A DNA stretch of 64,000 nucleotides from Anoxybacteroides tepidamans (GCF_014201465.1 NZ_JACHEP010000002.1:310001-374000); one strand, 5' to 3'; shown: positions 1 through 8,901, numbered from the stretch's first letter. Made by a program: numbers and translations. The notes: generated by a model from the sequence alone, not told the origin.

Positions 1-21
1 ATTTGAATCATGAGGTGCATG

Positions 22-222
22 ATGAAAGTTAAATGTGTTCTTTGCGATCAAATTAACGTTATCGACGATGAATCATTGTTGGCAAAACGGCTGCGCAACC
101 GCCCGATCCATACGTATATGTGCGAACAGTGTTATCGACGTATCGCCGAAAAAACAAAAGCGCGGCTTGCGACGGGAAAATTCCGCATCTATCGTTCCAA
201 CATGCCGCATGATGAATGGTAA
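22..222 (+). CDS. ylaI: YlaI-family small zinc-finger-like protein
   Basis: This 66-residue protein matches B. subtilis YlaI (DUF2197). Two CxxC pairs are visible (VKCVLC near the N-terminus and YMCEQC near residue 35), so a zinc-binding role is likely, but the function is unknown. I chose the ATG at 22 because a GAGGTG site ends about 4-5 bases before it; the ATGs at 10 and 19 lie on or too close to that site. It converges on the ylaH-side genes and ends in a shared hairpin terminator. Confidence 0.8.
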   Translation: MKVKCVLCDQINVIDDESLLAKRLRNRPIHTYMCEQCYRRIAEKTKARLATGKFRIYRSNMPHDEW

Positions 223-252
223 AAGCACCGCGCGCTGTGCACGGTGCTTTTG
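221..252. terminator. Bidirectional terminator after ylaI
   Basis: AAAAGCACCG and CGGTGCTTTT form an inverted repeat with an 11-base loop and T tracts in both directions. It serves ylaI on the plus strand and the 253-540 gene on the minus strand. Confidence 0.75.
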
Positions 253-540
253 TTATGTCGGATAGTTTATATATTTTTCGGGATCGCGATTGATTTGTTC
301 TAGCATGACTTCGATCAACTCCACCGGAAAACGCGCTGTTTTTGCCTGTTGTTCGTCCTCATAATGAACGATATACATCGTTTCATCTTTTTTCACTTCG
401 ACATTTGTAAGATGAAAATCATTTTTTAAGATGTCGCGAAAAAAGGAAGCCGTTTCTTGCGCCGCTCGATCCTCAGGACGTGCATCAGCAACAACTTGAA
501 TCGTCAGCCAGTTATAAAGGGCATCTTGCAATGATTTCAC
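253..540 (-). CDS. Conserved hypothetical YlaH-operon protein
   Basis: A 95-residue soluble acidic protein that I do not recognise with confidence. It looks like a helical N-terminus followed by a beta-rich part (EVKKDETMYIVHYEDE). It starts at a GTG preceded by GGCGGTGG and follows ylaH by 12 bases, so it is the last gene of the typA-ylaH transcription unit. No signal peptide or membrane segment is present. It might correspond to a YlaL-type protein; function unknown. Confidence 0.6.
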   Translation of the reverse strand: MKSLQDALYNWLTIQVVADARPEDRAAQETASFFRDILKNDFHLTNVEVKKDETMYIVHYEDEQQAKTARFPVELIEVMLEQINRDPEKYINYPT

Positions 541-552
541 GCTGCCACCGCC

Positions 553-873
553 TTATTCATTCGCTTTTGCTTCTTGTTTTTTCGCCCGATGCAACCGAAT
601 TTTATAAATGGTTAAAATGAGCGCTGCCACGACCAAACCTTCTGCGACCGGCAAAAACACAGCAAAAAATGTTAAAATCGTGCATCCTAATGCAAGCAGT
701 ACGTAAATCACAACATTTTTTAATAACGGCAGCTTTTTCGCAAACCCGAGCCGGTAAACAATGGCTGATAATATGAGCACCGTCATATAAAGAAGCCACA
801 TCCCTTGCTTTGGATTTGTGTGAACTTGATATAACGATGCAAAAAAGGAAAGCCGCTCTACTATATCCATCAT
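553..873 (-). CDS. ylaH: YlaH-like membrane protein
   Basis: This 106-residue protein is an integral membrane protein with three hydrophobic segments (about residues 25-45, 50-70 and 75-92) and a basic, charged C-terminal tail. Length, composition and position directly downstream of typA match YlaH of B. subtilis. A GGGGGCGAG site precedes the ATG. It is 11 bases from typA, so co-transcription is expected. The biochemical role is unknown. Confidence 0.75.
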   Translation of the reverse strand: MMDIVERLSFFASLYQVHTNPKQGMWLLYMTVLILSAIVYRLGFAKKLPLLKNVVIYVLLALGCTILTFFAVFLPVAEGLVVAALILTIYKIRLHRAKKQEAKANE

Positions 874-884
874 TCTCGCCCCCT

Positions 885-2726
885 TTATTTCGCTTGCTCA
901 GCCGCTTTCTTTTTCTTCGCCAGCTTCTCGCGCTCATTTTTATCTAAAATCTTCTTGCGCAAGCGAATCGACTTCGGTGTAACTTCGCAATATTCGTCGT
1001 CGTTTAAATATTCGAGCGCTTCTTCAAGCGTCATCAACCGCGGTTTTTTCATCGTCACCGTTTGCTCTTTCGTCGCTGAACGAATGTTTGTTGCGTGCTT
1101 CACTTTGCAAATATTGACGACTAAATCGTTTTCCCGCGTATGCTCTCCGACAATCATTCCTTCATATACTTCTGTCCCTGGCTCCACAAAAATCGTCCCG
1201 CGGTCTTCAACTTGCATAATTCCATAAGACGTCGCTTTTCCTGTTTCCATCGAAATTAATACACCTTGACGCCGCGCGCCGACAAAACCTTTTTGTGCTG
1301 GGGCGTAATGGTCAAATGAATGGTTTAAAATTCCATATCCACGCGTCAATGACATAAATTCCGTGCGGTAGCCGATTAAACCACGTGCCGGCACCATAAA
1401 AATGAGGCGAACTTGTCCATTTTCTTGATGAATCATATCGACCATTTCTCCTTTGCGCGTGCCGAGCGACTCCATAATCGCGCCTGTATATTCTTCTGGA
1501 ATATCGATTTGCACGCGTTCCATCGGCTCGCAAAGTACACCGTCAATTTCTTTCATAATGACTTCCGGTTTCGATACTTGCAATTCAAACCCTTCACGAC
1601 GCATATTTTCAATTAAAATTGATAAATGTAACTCACCGCGTCCAGAAACGATCCAAGCATCAGGAGAATCAGTTCGCTCGACCCGCAAGCTAACATCGGT
1701 TTCTAATTGCATGCGAAGACGCTCTTCAATTTTGCGGGCGGTAACGTACTTTCCTTCCCGCCCGGCAAACGGGCTGTTGTTTACTAAAAACGTCATTTGT
1801 AACGTCGGTTCGTCAATGCGCAGTGCCGGCAGCGCTTCTTGATGTTCAATCGGGCAAACCGTTTCACCGACGTTAATATCTTCCATTCCTGAGACCGCGA
1901 TAATATCCCCTGCTTCCGCTTCCGTAATTTCAATCCGCTTTAACCCGATAAAGCCGAACAATTTCGTAACGCGGAACGTCTTGACCGAACCGTCTAATTT
2001 CATTAATGCGACTTGTTGCCCCACTTTAATTGTACCGCGGAACACACGGCCGATTCCGATCCGTCCGACGTAGTCGTTATAGTCAAGAAGGGCCACTTGA
2101 AACTGAAGCGGCTCCGTTCGATTGTCAATCGGAGCCGGAATATGCGCAATAATCGTTTCAAACAGAGCCGTCATATCACTTTCCTGTTTGTGCGGATCCA
2201 GACTTGCTGTTCCGTTTAACGCCGATGCATAAACAACCGGAAATTCCAGCTGCTCTTCCGAAGCGCCTAGCTCAATAAACAAATCGATCACTTCATCCAC
2301 AACTTCTTCTGGACGGGCAAATTCACGGTCAATTTTATTGACGACGACAATCGGCGTGAGCTGTTGCTCAAGCGCTTTTTTCAACACGAAGCGCGTTTGC
2401 GGCATGCATCCTTCATAAGCATCGACAACAAGCAACACTCCGTCGACCATCCGCATAATCCGCTCTACTTCGCCGCCGAAATCCGCATGCCCCGGTGTGT
2501 CTAAAATGTTGATGCGCGTATCTTTATAATGAATCGCTGTATTTTTCGCTAAAATCGTAATCCCGCGTTCTCTTTCTAAATCGTTGCGGTCTAGCGCACG
2601 TTCTTGCACGTGCTCGTTGGCGCGAAACGTTCCCGACTGCCGCAACAATTGGTCCACCAATGTTGTTTTCCCATGGTCAACATGGGCAATAATCGCAATA
2701 TTCCGAAGATCTTCTCGCCGTTTCAC
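885..2726 (-). CDS. typA: Ribosome-associated GTPase TypA/BipA
   Basis: TypA/BipA is a translational GTPase of the EF-G family that binds the ribosome and helps 50S assembly and growth under stress. The P-loop AHVDHGKT, switch region RERGITI, G3 DTPGHADF and G4 NKID are all visible in the first 130 residues, followed by the domain II barrel and the C-terminal BipA region with [18 protein letters not shown] place the start at the GTG at 2726 (613 aa), because AGGAG lies 8 bases before it and this matches the family N-terminus [20 protein letters not shown]; a GTG at 2735 overlaps the binding site. Confidence 0.95.
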   Translation of the reverse strand: MKRREDLRNIAIIAHVDHGKTTLVDQLLRQSGTFRANEHVQERALDRNDLERERGITILAKNTAIHYKDTRINILDTPGHADFGGEVERIMRMVDGVLLVVDAYEGCMPQTRFVLKKALEQQLTPIVVVNKIDREFARPEEVVDEVIDLFIELGASEEQLEFPVVYASALNGTASLDPHKQESDMTALFETIIAHIPAPIDNRTEPLQFQVALLDYNDYVGRIGIGRVFRGTIKVGQQVALMKLDGSVKTFRVTKLFGFIGLKRIEITEAEAGDIIAVSGMEDINVGETVCPIEHQEALPALRIDEPTLQMTFLVNNSPFAGREGKYVTARKIEERLRMQLETDVSLRVERTDSPDAWIVSGRGELHLSILIENMRREGFELQVSKPEVIMKEIDGVLCEPMERVQIDIPEEYTGAIMESLGTRKGEMVDMIHQENGQVRLIFMVPARGLIGYRTEFMSLTRGYGILNHSFDHYAPAQKGFVGARRQGVLISMETGKATSYGIMQVEDRGTIFVEPGTEVYEGMIVGEHTRENDLVVNICKVKHATNIRSATKEQTVTMKKPRLMTLEEALEYLNDDEYCEVTPKSIRLRKKILDKNEREKLAKKKKAAEQAK

Positions 2727-2842
2727 CTTTTTCACTCCTATGTGTAAATTGCTCGTTTATTATATCATAAAGATGATAGAAAAGCGGAATGTTTTCGTGT
2801 AGACTTAAATAAAGAAGACAAAAGACGAGAAAGGGGATTTTC

Positions 2843-3028
2843 ATGAAACCGTTTCAACCGGTCTTTTTATTGTTTGCGATCTTAGCCGCCTCTTCGATTA
2901 TGGCGATCGGCATTTTTATTGCGGAACAAAGCGTACTCGGCATTATCATCTCTATTATCGTTTTCATTGTCATCATGGGAATCGGATTCGCCACGAAAAA
3001 ACGGATGCGCGAAAAAGGCATGTTTTAA
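2843..3028 (+). CDS. ylaF: YlaF-type small membrane protein (DUF5325)
   Basis: A 61-residue protein with two transmembrane helices (about residues 6-25 and 31-50) and a short basic C-terminal tail (KKRMREKG). Size, topology and its divergent position next to typA match B. subtilis YlaF. AAAGGGG precedes the ATG. Function unknown. An inverted repeat ATCGGGAC/GTCCCGAT at 3029-3050 with a T-rich tail ends the gene and also the convergent suhB. Confidence 0.7.
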   Translation: MKPFQPVFLLFAILAASSIMAIGIFIAEQSVLGIIISIIVFIVIMGIGFATKKRMREKGMF

Positions 3029-3057
3029 TCGGGACAAGTTCGTCCCGATCTTATTTT
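3029..3057. terminator. Terminator between ylaF and suhB
   Basis: TCGGGAC and GTCCCGA pair around a 6-base loop, followed by CTTATTTT. It lies between two convergent genes and could act in both directions. Confidence 0.6.
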
Positions 3058-3845
3058 CGTATGTACTGGGTCAAAATTTCTTCATGAAGCCCTGGCTTCG
3101 ACACAAATACAGAGTTTTGTCCAAGAAGATGAAGCGGTTCGCCGTATAGATTCGTCACAATGCCGCCTACTTCTTCGACGATGATAAGCCCGCCGGCAAA
3201 ATCCCACGGCGACAATCTCATCGTGATGTATGCATCCAACCGTCCGGCAGCGACATATGCCATTTCAAGTGCGGCTGAGCCATACGACCTTGTTCCTCGC
3301 GCTTCCTTTACAAGCGGCGCTAATACTTTCGGATCGATGCGCATATTTTCCGTCACCCATGTCGCATTCAATGAAATGATCGCTTCTCTAATCGACACAG
3401 GCTGTAATCGAGGAAGCGGCTGATCGTTTAAAAAAGCTCCCTTCCCTTTTTGCGCATAATATAACTCGTCATGCACTACATCATAAATATAACCGAGCAT
3501 GCCAATACCATTTTGAAAAATGCCGATCGAAATCGCAAAGTTTCGTTGTTGATGAATAAAGTTCATCGTTCCGTCGATCGGGTCGATAATCCAGACAATG
3601 CCATCTAGTGCCGATACATCGTCGCCAAATCCCTCTTCGCCAAGAACGCGATGAGTCGGAAATGTTTCCTTAATCCGTTCGATAAAAAACTGTTCAGTTT
3701 CTTTATCTACGTTCGTTACTAAATCTTTCCGATTCGACTTCGTTTGAACCGTCAATTCTTTTTCAAATGTTTCTTGAATGCGATCTCCTGCTTCTTTGAT
3801 CCATTGCTGGGCATATTCGTTAATTTGTTCCCAATTCGTGCTCAT
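3051..3845 (-). CDS. suhB: Inositol-1-monophosphatase family protein (SuhB/YktC)
   Basis: This 264-residue Mg-dependent phosphatase belongs to the IMPase family. The metal site GEEGFG (about residue 70), IDPIDGTMNFIH (about residue 85) and the second motif WDFAGG near residue 210 are intact. The substrate could be inositol phosphate or another sugar phosphate. I chose the ATG giving MSTNWEQINEYA at 3845, because CAGGAGG lies 7 bases upstream; an upstream in-frame ATG at 3875 has no ribosome site. Confidence 0.9.
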   Translation of the reverse strand: MSTNWEQINEYAQQWIKEAGDRIQETFEKELTVQTKSNRKDLVTNVDKETEQFFIERIKETFPTHRVLGEEGFGDDVSALDGIVWIIDPIDGTMNFIHQQRNFAISIGIFQNGIGMLGYIYDVVHDELYYAQKGKGAFLNDQPLPRLQPVSIREAIISLNATWVTENMRIDPKVLAPLVKEARGTRSYGSAALEMAYVAAGRLDAYITMRLSPWDFAGGLIIVEEVGGIVTNLYGEPLHLLGQNSVFVSKPGLHEEILTQYIRK

Positions 3846-3971
3846 TTTTATCCTCCTGTTATAAAAAATCGTCATAAACCTCTATGTTCGAATATAAATT
3901 AGAATAGTGCAAATTTGTACATTCGGCAAGAAAAAACGAACCGAGCTGCATGGTTCGCCATACAAGTTTCT

Positions 3972-4166
3972 TTATAGTTGAAGACGCATAAGTTCTTGGC
4001 GTAGTTTTTCTAATTTTCGTTTGCATTCTTTTTTCTTTTCTTCATCGTTTTCCATCATCGCTTCGTAAAGGGTTGCCAATTCATAATCGAGTTCGAGCCT
4101 TAGTACTGCCATCCTTTTTTCTCCATCCGTCCGCTTTAGCGAATTGACCGTTTTTTTCATCAACAT
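3972..4166 (-). CDS. Small coiled-coil protein (YkzI position)
   Basis: A 64-residue highly charged protein, probably one long helix or coiled coil (ELATLYEAMMENDEEKKKECK). The start at 4166 (MLMKKTV) follows AAGGGG by 5 bases. It lies between suhB and yktA, the position and length of ykzI in B. subtilis, but I assign the name only tentatively. Function unknown. Confidence 0.6.
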   Translation of the reverse strand: MLMKKTVNSLKRTDGEKRMAVLRLELDYELATLYEAMMENDEEKKKECKRKLEKLRQELMRLQL

Positions 4167-4227
4167 GAGCACCCCTTTCCTTATCATTCTCTCCCCTGAA
4201 GAAATCACGAAATTTTCTGATAGTTAT

Positions 4228-4494
4228 TGTTTATAACAGGCGTGTTGATTAACCAATAAAAACCAGTTGTCATCGCTCGATTCCTAGCTTTTCTGCCGTT
4301 GTCGGCAAACGTACCGTTTGCCGACTGGGCATGCTGTACGCATGCCCTCCTCGAATAATGAACGCTTTACGGGCAAATGACATTTGCCCGCCGGCGTTCT
4401 TGTTTGAGGGATGTGGCAGAAAAGCTTATGTTCAGCCATATGATTCTATGGTTTTTAGTAAAATAATGGATAATCAACACTCGTGTGTTTATAA
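4228..4494. mobile_element. Family A MITE-like element, copy A1 with target duplications
   Basis: The element spans 4237-4485 (249 bp) and is flanked on both sides by the 9-bp direct repeat TGTTTATAA. Its ends are CAGGCGTGTTGATTAACCA and, on the opposite strand, CACGAGTGTTGATTATCCA. Inside, AGCTTTTCTGCC and GGCAGAAAAGCT enclose three further hairpins (TCGGCAAACG/CGTTTGCCGA, GGGCATGC/GCATGCCC, CGGGCAAATG/CATTTGCCCG), giving a cloverleaf-like fold. No transposase is encoded. Other copies lie at 20221, 33581 and 53433. Confidence 0.8.
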
Positions 4495-4552
4495 TATATT
4501 ATGTAAGGAAAGGGGGCTATGCAACAAATTTGTGTATTCGTCTAGTTATTTT

Positions 4553-4825
4553 TCATCCCATTTGAATCCAGTCGCCGTTTTTAGATTCTTTCGCTTTTTT
4601 TACAACGCGATAAGAAGAATAGCCACTCGCTTTTTCAAATTCATCGCACCATTTTTTCTCTTCGCTTTTGCTCGGGACAATTTCTTTAAAACGGCGGTAC
4701 ACGCTCATTAACTGTCCCCGCTCCATTCCTTGTTCATACACGGTTTCAACCGCTTCAAAAAACTTAATGACATCGATAATTTCTTGCGTCGTCCAGTCAT
4801 AAGAAAACGGATACGAATAATTCAA
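4553..4825 (-). CDS. yktA: UPF0223 family protein YktA
   Basis: A 90-residue small soluble protein of the UPF0223 family, recognised from [23 protein letters not shown] and the C-terminal [19 protein letters not shown] set the start at a TTG at 4825, because GGAGGTG lies 7 bases before it and the family starts just before the YPxxYDW motif; the longer frame to 4855 would overlap the upstream gene. Function unknown. Confidence 0.85.
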   Translation of the reverse strand: MNYSYPFSYDWTTQEIIDVIKFFEAVETVYEQGMERGQLMSVYRRFKEIVPSKSEEKKWCDEFEKASGYSSYRVVKKAKESKNGDWIQMG

Positions 4826-4842
4826 CGTTTTCACCTCCGGCA

Positions 4843-5802
4843 TTAGTTTGCCCATCGGCTTCGAATTTGTTCCGCTTCTTGAATCATGCGAGCAAATAGT
4901 TCGGCCACTGTCGGAACGTCATGAATCAAGCCCATCACTTGTCCGGCCCAAGCAAACCCTTCGTTCGTTTTTCCATCGTAAATAAACCGGCGGTTCGCTT
5001 CTCCGCTTATGTATTCTTGCAGCTGTTCGTACGTTCCGCCTTGTTGTTCGATTTGTAAAATTTTTTCTGTCCACTCATTTGCAATCGCTCTTCCCGGCGC
5101 TCCTAAGCTCCGTTTAATGACGACCGTGTCATTTTCCGATCCTTTGACGAGCATTTCTTTATATAACGGATGGGCATGGACACATTCTTGCGTTGCAATA
5201 AACCTTGTTCCCATTTCAATTCCTTCTGCTCCAAGCGCAAGTGCCGCCATCAATCCTCTTCCGTCCCCAATGCCGCCTGAAGCGATGACAGGAATGTCGA
5301 CTGAATCAGCTACTTTCGGAATAAGTACAAACGTCCCGATATCGTATTTTCCTAAATGCCCTCCTCCTTCTTGACCAACCACCATGACCGCATCGGCGCC
5401 TAATTCTTCCGCCTTCACCGCTTGACGAACGGCTGCAACAAGCACAAGTTTTTTGACATCAACGCCTTTTAATTGTTCAAAAAATGGGGCAGGATTTCCT
5501 CCCGTAACCGATACGACAGGCACACGCTCTTCAATTGCCACTTCGAGCATATGTGAAAACGCACGGCCGTGTTGTCCGATCGCAAAATTTACTCCGAACG
5601 GCCGGTCGGTTTTTTCTCTTACTTTTTTAATTTCCTCACGCAATGCGTCCGGTGATGGTAACGACATCGCCGTAATTTGTCCTAACCCGCCGGCGTTGGA
5701 AACAGCCGCTGCCAAATCGGCATACGCTAAATAAGCAAGCCCTCCTTGAATGATCGGATATTCAATTCCTAACAATTCCGTAACTCTTGTCTTCCAGTTC
5801 AT
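4843..5802 (-). CDS. Nitronate monooxygenase family flavoprotein
   Basis: This 319-residue TIM-barrel FMN enzyme belongs to the nitronate monooxygenase/FabK superfamily. The N-terminal [14 protein letters not shown], the FMN-phosphate motif [11 protein letters not shown] (about residue 178) and [11 protein letters not shown] (about residue 192) are clear. Likely roles are oxidation of toxic propionate-3-nitronate; an enoyl-ACP reductase (FabK) role is less likely but cannot be excluded from sequence alone. GGAGGG precedes the ATG. It is followed 17 bases later by yktA. Confidence 0.85.
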   Translation of the reverse strand: MNWKTRVTELLGIEYPIIQGGLAYLAYADLAAAVSNAGGLGQITAMSLPSPDALREEIKKVREKTDRPFGVNFAIGQHGRAFSHMLEVAIEERVPVVSVTGGNPAPFFEQLKGVDVKKLVLVAAVRQAVKAEELGADAVMVVGQEGGGHLGKYDIGTFVLIPKVADSVDIPVIASGGIGDGRGLMAALALGAEGIEMGTRFIATQECVHAHPLYKEMLVKGSENDTVVIKRSLGAPGRAIANEWTEKILQIEQQGGTYEQLQEYISGEANRRFIYDGKTNEGFAWAGQVMGLIHDVPTVAELFARMIQEAEQIRSRWAN

Positions 5803-5970
5803 ATTTAATCCCTCCTATGTATATATAAGTATAATATGTTTCGAGATCTCTTGGCTATTTTCCTGTTTTTTTGACGTTCTTTAATGCGAACTTTCCATGC
5901 CGCCGAACACGGCAGAAAAGCATGTATAGCCGTTGTATCACTTTATCATCCGCTAATGCAAAACATATGC

Positions 5971-5999
5971 TTTGCAAACGGGGAAATAAGTGCTATAAT
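5971..5999 (+). promoter_or_regulatory. Sigma-A promoter of speA
   Basis: TTTGCA (5971-5976) and TATAAT (5994-5999) are separated by 17 bases, about 40 bases upstream of the speA start. Confidence 0.65.
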
Positions 6000-6041
6000 G
6001 CATTTGTTTTATTTTTATGCAAAAAGAGGTGTGAAGGAGCG

Positions 6042-7514
6042 TTGTCACAGTTTGAAACGCCGTTATTTACTGGACTATTGGAACATATGAAAAAAAATCC
6101 GATTCAATTTCATATTCCCGGTCATAAAAAAGGAGCGGGAATGGATCCGCAGTTTCGTGAGTTTATCGGTGAAAATGCGTTAGCCATTGATTTAATCAAC
6201 ATCAGTCCGTTAGACGACTTGCACCAGCCAAAAGGAATGATTAAGCGCGCCCAAGAGCTGGCGGCTGAGGCATTTGGCGCCGATTATACTTTTTTTTCTG
6301 TGCAAGGAACGAGTGGAGCGATCATGACAATGGTCATGTCCGTCGCAGGACCTGGCGACAAAATTATCGTACCGCGCAACGTTCATAAATCCGTCATGTC
6401 AGCAATTGTTTTTTCCGGCGCCACACCGATTTTTATTCATCCAGAAGTAGATAAAGAACTAGGGATTTCGCACGGAATTACACCGGAGTCTGTGGAAAAA
6501 GCATTAAAACAACACCCTGATGCTAAAGGGGTTCTCGTCATTAACCCGACGTATTTTGGCATTGCCGGAGATTTGAAAAAAATTGTGGAAATCGCCCATG
6601 CTCACCACGTGCCTGTCCTTGTTGACGAAGCACATGGCGTGCATATTCATTTTCACGAAAAATTGCCGCTTTCGGCCATGCAGGCAGGAGCCGATATGGC
6701 AGCAACGAGCGTTCATAAACTGGGCGGTTCGATGACGCAAAGTTCCATTTTAAACGTGCGCGAAGGGCTCGTTTCAGCCAAACGCGTTCAAGCAATTTTA
6801 AGCATGCTGACGACGACATCAACATCGTATTTGTTGTTGGCGTCGCTCGACGTGGCGCGCAAACGGTTAGCAACGGAAGGCCGAGCGCTTGCTGAAAAAG
6901 CGATTCAACTAGCGGAAGCGACCCGCAAAAAAATCAACGAAATTCCGCATCTGTATTGTGTCGGTACAGAAATTTTAGGAACAAAAGCAACGTACAATTA
7001 CGATCCAACAAAACTAATCATCTCGGTCAAAGAGCTTGGTTTAACCGGTTATGACGTTGAAAAATGGTTGCGGGAAATGTATCATATTGAAGTCGAATTG
7101 TCCGATTTATACAACATTTTATGTATTATTACACCGGGAGATACGGAGAAAGAAACCGACATATTAGTAACGGCTCTTCGCCATTTGTCCGAACAGTATC
7201 GTCATCAAGCGGATGCAGGCGTGAAACCGAAAGTATTATTGCCGGACATTCCGGCTCTTGCGTTAACACCTCGTGACGCGTTTTATTCCGAAACGGAAGT
7301 CGTGCCGTTTGAAGCATCGGCAGGACGGATCATCGCAGAGTTTGTCATGGTGTATCCGCCGGGCATTCCAATTTTTATTCCTGGGGAAGTCATTACAGAA
7401 GAAAACTTAAACTACATTAAAAAGAATTTGGAAGTCGGCTTGCCGGTGCAAGGACCGGAAGACGATACGCTGCAAACATTGCGCGTTATTAAAGAGCATA
7501 AGCCGATTCAATAA
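6042..7514 (+). CDS. speA: Arginine decarboxylase (PLP-dependent)
   Basis: SpeA makes agmatine from arginine as the first step of polyamine synthesis. It belongs to the fold-type I Orn/Lys/Arg decarboxylase class. The phosphate-binding region FSVQGTSGAI, VDEAHGVH (cofactor aspartate) and the PLP lysine motif ATSVHKLGGSMTQSS are visible. The start is a TTG at 6042, preceded by AAGGAG at 5-bp spacing, which gives exactly 490 residues as in B. subtilis SpeA and an N-terminus SQFETPLFTGLLEHM. The longer open frame to 5871 runs through the promoter. Confidence 0.93.
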   Translation: MSQFETPLFTGLLEHMKKNPIQFHIPGHKKGAGMDPQFREFIGENALAIDLINISPLDDLHQPKGMIKRAQELAAEAFGADYTFFSVQGTSGAIMTMVMSVAGPGDKIIVPRNVHKSVMSAIVFSGATPIFIHPEVDKELGISHGITPESVEKALKQHPDAKGVLVINPTYFGIAGDLKKIVEIAHAHHVPVLVDEAHGVHIHFHEKLPLSAMQAGADMAATSVHKLGGSMTQSSILNVREGLVSAKRVQAILSMLTTTSTSYLLLASLDVARKRLATEGRALAEKAIQLAEATRKKINEIPHLYCVGTEILGTKATYNYDPTKLIISVKELGLTGYDVEKWLREMYHIEVELSDLYNILCIITPGDTEKETDILVTALRHLSEQYRHQADAGVKPKVLLPDIPALALTPRDAFYSETEVVPFEASAGRIIAEFVMVYPPGIPIFIPGEVITEENLNYIKKNLEVGLPVQGPEDDTLQTLRVIKEHKPIQ

Positions 7515-7540
7515 TAAAAAAGATGCCCGTCATTTCTGCG

Positions 7541-7666
7541 GGCACTGAAAAAGTCAGCTGAAAGAGAAAATGAAGCTAGCGACCTACTACATTTAGGTTG
7601 TTAGCTTCATTTTAATATGGCTTAAAAATCTTCGCTGCTTTCAAAAAGCGTTATTTTTTCAGCGGC
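7541..7666. mobile_element. Degenerate IS or MITE remnant (IS1182-like ends)
   Basis: Imperfect ends GGCACTGAAAAAG and, on the other strand, GGCCGCTGAAAAA enclose about 125 bp with a central hairpin (ATGAAGCTAGC ... GTTAGCTTCAT). CGTCATTTCT and CGTCATTCT occur on the two flanks and may be a target duplication. No transposase is left. The ends remind me of IS1182-type elements; this is a judgement by eye. Confidence 0.4.
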
Positions 7667-7715
7667 CTCGTCATTCTAGGGGGGCCCTTTTTAGCATCGC
7701 TCACCGCTTTTGGAC

Positions 7716-7953
7716 AAAAAAAGAACGCATGCCATCCCCGCTCTGCATGCGCTTTCATTTATTTGAACCTTTCCCCCATTAAGTTAACCGGAACTTATTC
7801 GTTTTCGTCTATTTCTTCATGATTGCACTCTGTGCATTTGCCGTAAAGAGTTGTAACTTTTTCGTCCTCAAAATGCCCGATAGTTGAATTGCATGTTTGA
7901 CAAACGATTGTACCCATCCCCACAACCCCTTTATGCTGATTTAGTGATTGGCT
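7716..7953 (-). ncRNA. sr1: SR1 dual-function small RNA
   Basis: The RNA is inferred from a promoter at 7960-7988, the SR1P reading frame, and a terminator hairpin (GCGCATGC/GCATGCGT followed by a run of seven T on the minus strand, 7716-7752). The predicted length of about 238 nt compares with 205 nt in B. subtilis. SR1 in B. subtilis base-pairs with ahrC mRNA, encodes SR1P, and lies next to speA, as here. The exact transcript ends are inferred. Confidence 0.8.
7795..7917 (-). CDS. sr1P: SR1P, GapA-binding peptide
   Basis: A 40-residue peptide starting MGTIVCQTCNSTIGHFEDEK with a second CxxC-type pair (GKCTEC), matching the SR1P family. SR1P binds glyceraldehyde-3-phosphate dehydrogenase GapA and stimulates RNase J1 activity in B. 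subtilis; rnjA also lies in this window. The start at 7917 is set by AAAGGGG about 8 bases upstream. A longer in-frame ORF to 8007 crosses the promoter and is not real. Confidence 0.88.
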   Translation of the reverse strand: MGTIVCQTCNSTIGHFEDEKVTTLYGKCTECNHEEIDENE

Positions 7954-7959
7954 AATTCC

Positions 7960-7988
7960 ATAATAATATAACATATTTATATTGTCAA
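7960..7988 (-). promoter_or_regulatory. SR1 promoter
   Basis: TTGACA (7983-7988, minus strand) and TATTAT (7960-7965) are 17 bases apart. Transcription should start near 7953. Confidence 0.75.
7965..7975 (-). promoter_or_regulatory. CcpN operator 1 (overlaps spacer and -10)
   Basis: TATGTTATATT on the minus strand fits the CcpN consensus TRTGHYATAYW at all 11 positions. It overlaps the spacer and the edge of the -10 box, consistent with repression of SR1 under glycolytic conditions. Confidence 0.7.
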
Positions 7989-7997
7989 TCGATGATT

Positions 7998-8008
7998 TGT
8001 ATATCACA
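7998..8008 (-). promoter_or_regulatory. CcpN operator 2 (upstream of -35)
   Basis: TGTGATATACA on the minus strand also fits TRTGHYATAYW fully. Two boxes around the promoter is the arrangement known for CcpN-controlled genes in B. subtilis. Confidence 0.7.
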
Positions 8009-8027
8009 TTTATTTTTTTATTACATA

Positions 8028-8050
8028 CAAAAAACGGGCATCATGCCCGC
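8028..8050 (-). terminator. Terminator of the DUF3055 gene
   Basis: CGGGCAT/ATGCCCG hairpin followed by TTTTTTG on the minus strand, 20 bases after the stop codon. Confidence 0.75.
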
Positions 8051-8070
8051 TTTCTGTTATCTGTTACATG

Positions 8071-8373
8071 TTAGTAATCATATTCAGGATGTAATGCTGT
8101 TGCCGGAATGACATCAGAGAAAAACTCGGCCAAATCAGCCGCCTGCTTGGCTGTGTCAATTCGGAAAATTCGCTGCAAATACTCGTGGTTTTCTACATCT
8201 TTTGGATCGAGGAGAGTCGAGCGGCCTGTTTGCATACAAATGACAAGAGGTTTGCCAAAAAACATGTTCGTATACACGATTCCGAAATCATAACGCGTAT
8301 CTTTTGTCGTAAACCCAACGAACCGCACTTTCACTTTTTCGTATTCGTCATACAACTTTTCAAATAAATTCAT
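8071..8373 (-). CDS. DUF3055 family protein
   Basis: A 100-residue soluble protein recognised as DUF3055 from RFVGFTTKDTRYDFGIVYTN and the FFGKPLVICMQTGRS block. The start at 8373 follows AAGGAGGGG by 6 bases; the ORF is open to 8418 but the extra codons have no ribosome site. Function unknown. It is divergent from the next gene. Confidence 0.75.
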   Translation of the reverse strand: MNLFEKLYDEYEKVKVRFVGFTTKDTRYDFGIVYTNMFFGKPLVICMQTGRSTLLDPKDVENHEYLQRIFRIDTAKQAADLAEFFSDVIPATALHPEYDY

Positions 8374-8484
8374 AAAACTCCCCTCCTTATAAATATATTG
8401 AATTTTATTATAATTCAAATATATCTTAAAATCAATAGAAAAATTTTTGCAACAATGTTAGAATAAAATTAGGGGTGATGTTGA

Positions 8485-8901
8485 ATGTCTACTCATGCAT
8501 ACATAAAGCTTGTCCCAGCATCGAAAAAGAAAACGATTACATTAGAAGAAGTAAAAGAGCTGCTCTATTCGTATCAAGAAATGACAAAAAAAACCGGAGA
8601 GCAGCTAGGATGGGGATATGAAAATGCCGCGTTTCCTTATCAAATCGTGGAGTCAGCCGATGGAAAAGGGCAATGGTTTTATTTACAAGGAACGAGCAAC
8701 CGTTATCAAACGATTATTATCGGCGTCGGACAAGAACAAAACGAAAATGAAGAAACATCCTTTATTCAAGTGACACTTCCAAATGGAGCTACCCACGGCG
8801 ATAAAGGAAAAGCGAACGAATTTTGCAAATTTCTCGCCAAAAAATTAGAAGGAGAACTTCATTTATTTAACGGCAGAGTGATGTATTATTACAAACGATA
8901 G
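8485..8901 (+). CDS. DUF1885-like conserved protein
   Basis: A 138-residue soluble protein with no signal peptide. The N-terminus MSTHAYIKLVPASKKKTITLEEVK and the pattern of short strands fit the DUF1885 family found in Geobacillus and Bacillus. AGGGGTGATG precedes the ATG. A strong hairpin terminator follows at 8896-8924. Function unknown. Confidence 0.6.
   Translation: MSTHAYIKLVPASKKKTITLEEVKELLYSYQEMTKKTGEQLGWGYENAAFPYQIVESADGKGQWFYLQGTSNRYQTIIIGVGQEQNENEETSFIQVTLPNGATHGDKGKANEFCKFLAKKLEGELHLFNGRVMYYYKR

Noticed and set aside
5871-6041. 57-residue N-terminal extension of SpeA
   Set aside because: It crosses the promoter; the TTG at 6042 gives the exact family length.
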